In this document: one piece after another, positions 61,463-64,000 of the stretch
Layout of the letters: every line of letters begins with the position of its first letter
Position numbering within the stretch: the first letter of the stretch is position 1
NCBI RefSeq assembly: GCF_002000025.1
Contig: NZ_MUZV01000009.1
Span: forward strand, 1-64,000
Direction: 5' to 3'
Length of the DNA stretch: 64,000 nt
Source of the DNA: Cognaticolwellia aestuarii
GTDB lineage: Bacteria > Pseudomonadota > Gammaproteobacteria > Enterobacterales > Alteromonadaceae
Notes under the pieces: generated by a model
Databases searched by the model: none
The model's input: only the letters and a program-made list of their open reading frames with translations
Told to the model about the DNA's origin: nothing
Made by a program: the position numbers and the translations under genes

Positions 61463-63626
61463 GTTGATTACCTTCGTGCAGGCCTGCATCGGCCTTACTT
61501 TTATTATACCTAAGGAGTAGTGATGCAAGCAGCATCAATAGTACACCGATAAGTAATTGTTGATGCCAACCCAATGCGGTTCTTGGCATAGCGACCATTA
61601 AATTTTCATGCGCTCTTGCTAAGGATTTTGCTTGACGTTTGGCGGTTGATGCTCGATTTTTTGCGGTCAATACGTTATTTTCTAGCGGTTTTTCTACAGC
61701 AATAAAGCTGGTATACGGTGACAATGTTTGATGGGCAATCGAGGTTGCAATCACTTCAGTTTTCACTTGTTCTTTGTTAGCCCCCGTAACTAAGCTATCA
61801 AGCAAGTCTGCGATTTTTTCTCGAGCCCAAAGCGTTGATACAGCTTGGGCTGAGCGGCTATCATCAACAATAACTTGCTGGTACCAAGGTAACGTAGCCG
61901 TATCTCCCATGACTTGAACACTGGTGATCGGGAGTTTAGATTTAAGGGTTACTTGCATCGGCTCACCTAGGTATAAATCGGTAATTTTTTTCGGATAAGC
62001 CTCAACTTGTTGATGAACCTGATTGTCGAACATTAAAGAAATATTGCTAATAGCAGGATGACTGATTTTTGCCATTAGTGCTGACATTTGGCTTTGCACA
62101 TCAGCGTTATTTTGAATAAATACATAACTGCCGCGACCAAATTGCGCTGCTTTTTTCATAAAGTAGCCATTCGGTGCTGCGCCGATACCGACGGTAAATA
62201 GTCGAAAGTTTCGCTGCGCGCCATCAAGTAATTGCATCAATTCAAACTCATTTGCTACCGCGCCATCGGTAATAAATACTACTTGGCGAATTGCTTTTTC
62301 TGTTTGTTGTTGTGCTTTATCCATTATCAGTGCTTGGCTCAATGGTCGATACATTTCTGTACCGCCATCTGCTTGTAAGCGACTAATAAATTGTTGTGCT
62401 TGGCCAATATTACGTTGTGATGCCATATGCGTTATAGGAAACAACAAATCAACGGTGTTGTTAAAAGCAATAATGTTAAAACTGTCTTTTTCATTCAGTT
62501 GTAAAATAGCTTGCTCAAGGCTCGTTTTTGCTTGTGTCATTGAGTTCCCTTGCATTGATCCTGAGGTATCAATTATGAAGATAATATCGCGCGCTAAAGT
62601 TGCTGAGCTTTCAAGTTGAGGCGGGAAAAAAGTCAATAATGTGAAGTACTCACCGTTAACCTGCTCGGTAAAGCTGCTTATTTGCGGTTGTTGACTCGCT
62701 TGCAATTGCCAGTGCAGAGTAAAATCTCTATCGGCTAACGCTTGCTCATGAGTGAGTGTGATCAAATATGACGATTGGTCTTGTGTTATTGCTGTGCTAT
62801 TTATTTTGTGGCTATTACTATTAATCGTTGAAATACTTGCACCAGCGTTGAGGGCAATGTTGATTGACGCTTGGCTGTCTGCTAATGACTTCGCGATTGG
62901 AGCGGTTAACTCGATTTCTTGTTGTGTTTTCGATTGCTGATCATCATTACTGTGATAACGCGTGGTTATTGCTAAAGGTAAGGTTAGGCTCAGTTTATTA
63001 TCAACAAAGGTTACCGGCATAATAAACTCTAAAGTCACCACAACGGTTGATTGCGCAGGAATATTAGCAATATTGTTAGTGAATAAGTTTGGACGTTGTT
63101 GTTGTACTAAACTGGCTTTTTTGCCTTGTTGTTTTGCGCTGTTATAAACCGCTTTCGCGGCTTGCTTTTCCATTATTTGACCAATAATCTCTTGCTCGCC
63201 AACTTGTACTTTTAAGTGCTTAATCGCTGCATCTTCAGGTAATGGAAATTGATACTTTGCCTCTAGTTCAAGGTTATAAGGGTTAATAAAAACTTGCTTT
63301 ATTTTGGCATAGGCAACGAGACCATTCACTTCAATATCAGCACTTATGTCTATGGGCAGGGCAATGTTTTGTAATTGCTCAGGATGATTAAATACCAATT
63401 GCGGACCGTGAATTAACCCGTTGCTTGCTGTTTCTGTTTGGTTTTCTTGCGCATTATTGACGGTATTTGCGCGCGCTAAAGGGGCAATAACAACGATTAA
63501 TAGGCTTAAAAGCAGCCCTAAGGCGATTAACTTATACCATTTTCTTCGTTGTTTTTTACGTTTTTGCAGGTAGTAATATGAGTCTTGATAGTCGACAAGT
63601 GCTAATTTCTTATTTGATTTAAACAT
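61455..63626 (-). CDS. VIT/vWA domain marine proteobacterial sortase target protein
   Basis: 723 residues. N-terminal membrane/signal helix (about 32-52), VIT domain (about 80-220; LVAYAKIKQVFINPYNLE, NIPAQSTVVVTLEF) and von Willebrand A domain with MIDAS DTSGSMQGNSM (about 352-363) and Asp of FITDGAV. The C-terminal sorting signal is MPRTALGW at about 680, followed by a hydrophobic helix and KSK tail. This is the tripartite sortase signal, with MPRTA as an LPxTA variant. Probably anchored to the envelope by the adjacent sortase; role is unknown. Confidence 0.93.
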   Translation of the reverse strand: MFKSNKKLALVDYQDSYYYLQKRKKQRRKWYKLIALGLLLSLLIVVIAPLARANTVNNAQENQTETASNGLIHGPQLVFNHPEQLQNIALPIDISADIEVNGLVAYAKIKQVFINPYNLELEAKYQFPLPEDAAIKHLKVQVGEQEIIGQIMEKQAAKAVYNSAKQQGKKASLVQQQRPNLFTNNIANIPAQSTVVVTLEFIMPVTFVDNKLSLTLPLAITTRYHSNDDQQSKTQQEIELTAPIAKSLADSQASINIALNAGASISTINSNSHKINSTAITQDQSSYLITLTHEQALADRDFTLHWQLQASQQPQISSFTEQVNGEYFTLLTFFPPQLESSATLARDIIFIIDTSGSMQGNSMTQAKTSLEQAILQLNEKDSFNIIAFNNTVDLLFPITHMASQRNIGQAQQFISRLQADGGTEMYRPLSQALIMDKAQQQTEKAIRQVVFITDGAVANEFELMQLLDGAQRNFRLFTVGIGAAPNGYFMKKAAQFGRGSYVFIQNNADVQSQMSALMAKISHPAISNISLMFDNQVHQQVEAYPKKITDLYLGEPMQVTLKSKLPITSVQVMGDTATLPWYQQVIVDDSRSAQAVSTLWAREKIADLLDSLVTGANKEQVKTEVIATSIAHQTLSPYTSFIAVEKPLENNVLTAKNRASTAKRQAKSLARAHENLMVAMPRTALGWHQQLLIGVLLMLLASLLLRYNKSKADAGLHEGNQHE

Positions 63627-63785
63627 CTGATATCCAATATTTTGCTGATAGGCTTAGGGATATTTCAACAAAATAAAAGGCGTTTAGAGCGGTAAAAAAG
63701 AGGCAACTTTATGAGCAATAGTGGCGAGATTATGGCAATAGTGTATGACGTGATGATAAATCAGATAACCCTAAACTTTAGTCGC

Positions 63786-64000
63786 TTATTGAACAATGTC
63801 GGGGGGAAGCAGCTTTTGGCTAGTAGATATATCGTTTGCATAAATGTCAGCATATTTTTTTATGAGCTGAGAAACCCATTCGGAGTATGTAGGCTCTTGC
63901 ATTAAGGCTTCAATTTCAGGTAGTAGATGTAAGTATTTAGAGTGCTTAGACATAGAGATATAAAGTTTGCCTTGCACAACAGGTTTATCCAAAATAGTAA
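63786..64000 (-). CDS. Periplasmic solute-binding protein, C-terminal end (partial)
   Basis: The minus-strand frame is open to the window edge and the stop codon is at 63786, so only about 71 C-terminal residues are present. KPVVQGKLYISMSKHSKYLH, LLPEIEALMQEPTYSEWV and KKYADIYAND match the last part of SBP_bac_3 (amino-acid type) binding proteins. It is the first gene of the region beyond the window and is probably an orphan solute-binding protein like that at 49152. Confidence 0.65.
   Translation of the reverse strand, partial: TILDKPVVQGKLYISMSKHSKYLHLLPEIEALMQEPTYSEWVSQLIKKYADIYANDISTSQKLLPPDIVQ

Noticed and set aside
63711-63905. 64-codon plus-strand frame near the right edge
   Set aside because: Overlaps the 3' end of the minus-strand solute-binding protein and has no family features.

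Overview
The window (about 40% G+C by eye) looks like a chromosomal segment of a marine gammaproteobacterium of the Alteromonadales, most probably Colwelliaceae (Colwellia or Thalassotalea type). The reasons are the family mix: a DcaP-type porin beside a CoA-ligase/ABC operon, an SSF-domain hybrid kinase, an Mnh/Mrp operon, CsiV next to Mfd, a class GN sortase pair, UbiT/U/V, RoxA and YeiH. This placement is inference from gene content, not from a marker gene. I found no rRNA, tRNA or CRISPR array.

Region 1 (1-8.7 kb): the 3' part of a giant repeat-rich surface protein, with exact 303-bp tandem units and then delta-60-type repeats. It is followed by a tightly packed signalling operon: metallo-beta-lactamase-fold hydrolase, CHASE2 adenylate cyclase, and GAF-HD-GYP protein. 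The operon ends at a clear terminator.

Region 2 (8.9-26.5 kb): an orphan XdhC, a LuxR-type response regulator, an ACR3 arsenite exporter and a large SSF-PAS-histidine kinase-receiver protein (CrbS/MxtR type). Next come a DcaP-like porin and a co-directional set: ABC ATPase, AMP-forming acyl-CoA ligase, two LivH/LivM permeases, binding protein, second ATPase, a PaaK-like ligase and a hotdog thioesterase. Together they look like a complete uptake-and-activation route for an unidentified carboxylic acid. A 17-bp sequence upstream of the regulator recurs exactly, in inverse orientation, upstream of the porin, which ties the two-component pair to the transport cluster.

Region 3 (26.5-36.6 kb): a lipoprotein, an IS3-family transposase remnant, a TonB-C protein, a small membrane protein, the ubiT-ubiU-ubiV set for oxygen-independent ubiquinone synthesis with all expected cysteines, roxA, an rsuA-type pseudouridine synthase and a lipoprotein form of UshA.

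Region 4 (36.6-46.1 kb): NhaR, a Rap1a-like exported protein, an HPF/RaiA-like protein and an Mnh/Mrp cation-proton antiporter operon. Its order (E, F, G, DUF4040+MnhB, C, D, D, small protein, D) resembles the antiporter half of archaeal membrane-bound hydrogenases. The DUF4040-MnhB gene has no normal start codon at its ribosome-binding site; an ATC start is the best reading.

Region 5 (46.1-49.1 kb) is an accessory island: gene-poor AT-rich DNA, a Mrr-like nuclease with an unknown C-terminal part (candidate phage defence), and a 228-bp MITE-like element with 6-bp target duplication. One end of the same element lies in inverse orientation at 36.6 kb.

Region 6 (49-64 kb): mostly housekeeping. 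It holds an orphan solute-binding protein, a DUF1244 protein, csiV, mfd, a YehS-type protein, a membrane protein, yeiH, a RIO-like kinase, a GhrA-like dehydrogenase, the class GN sortase with its VIT/vWA target, and the 3' end of another solute-binding protein.
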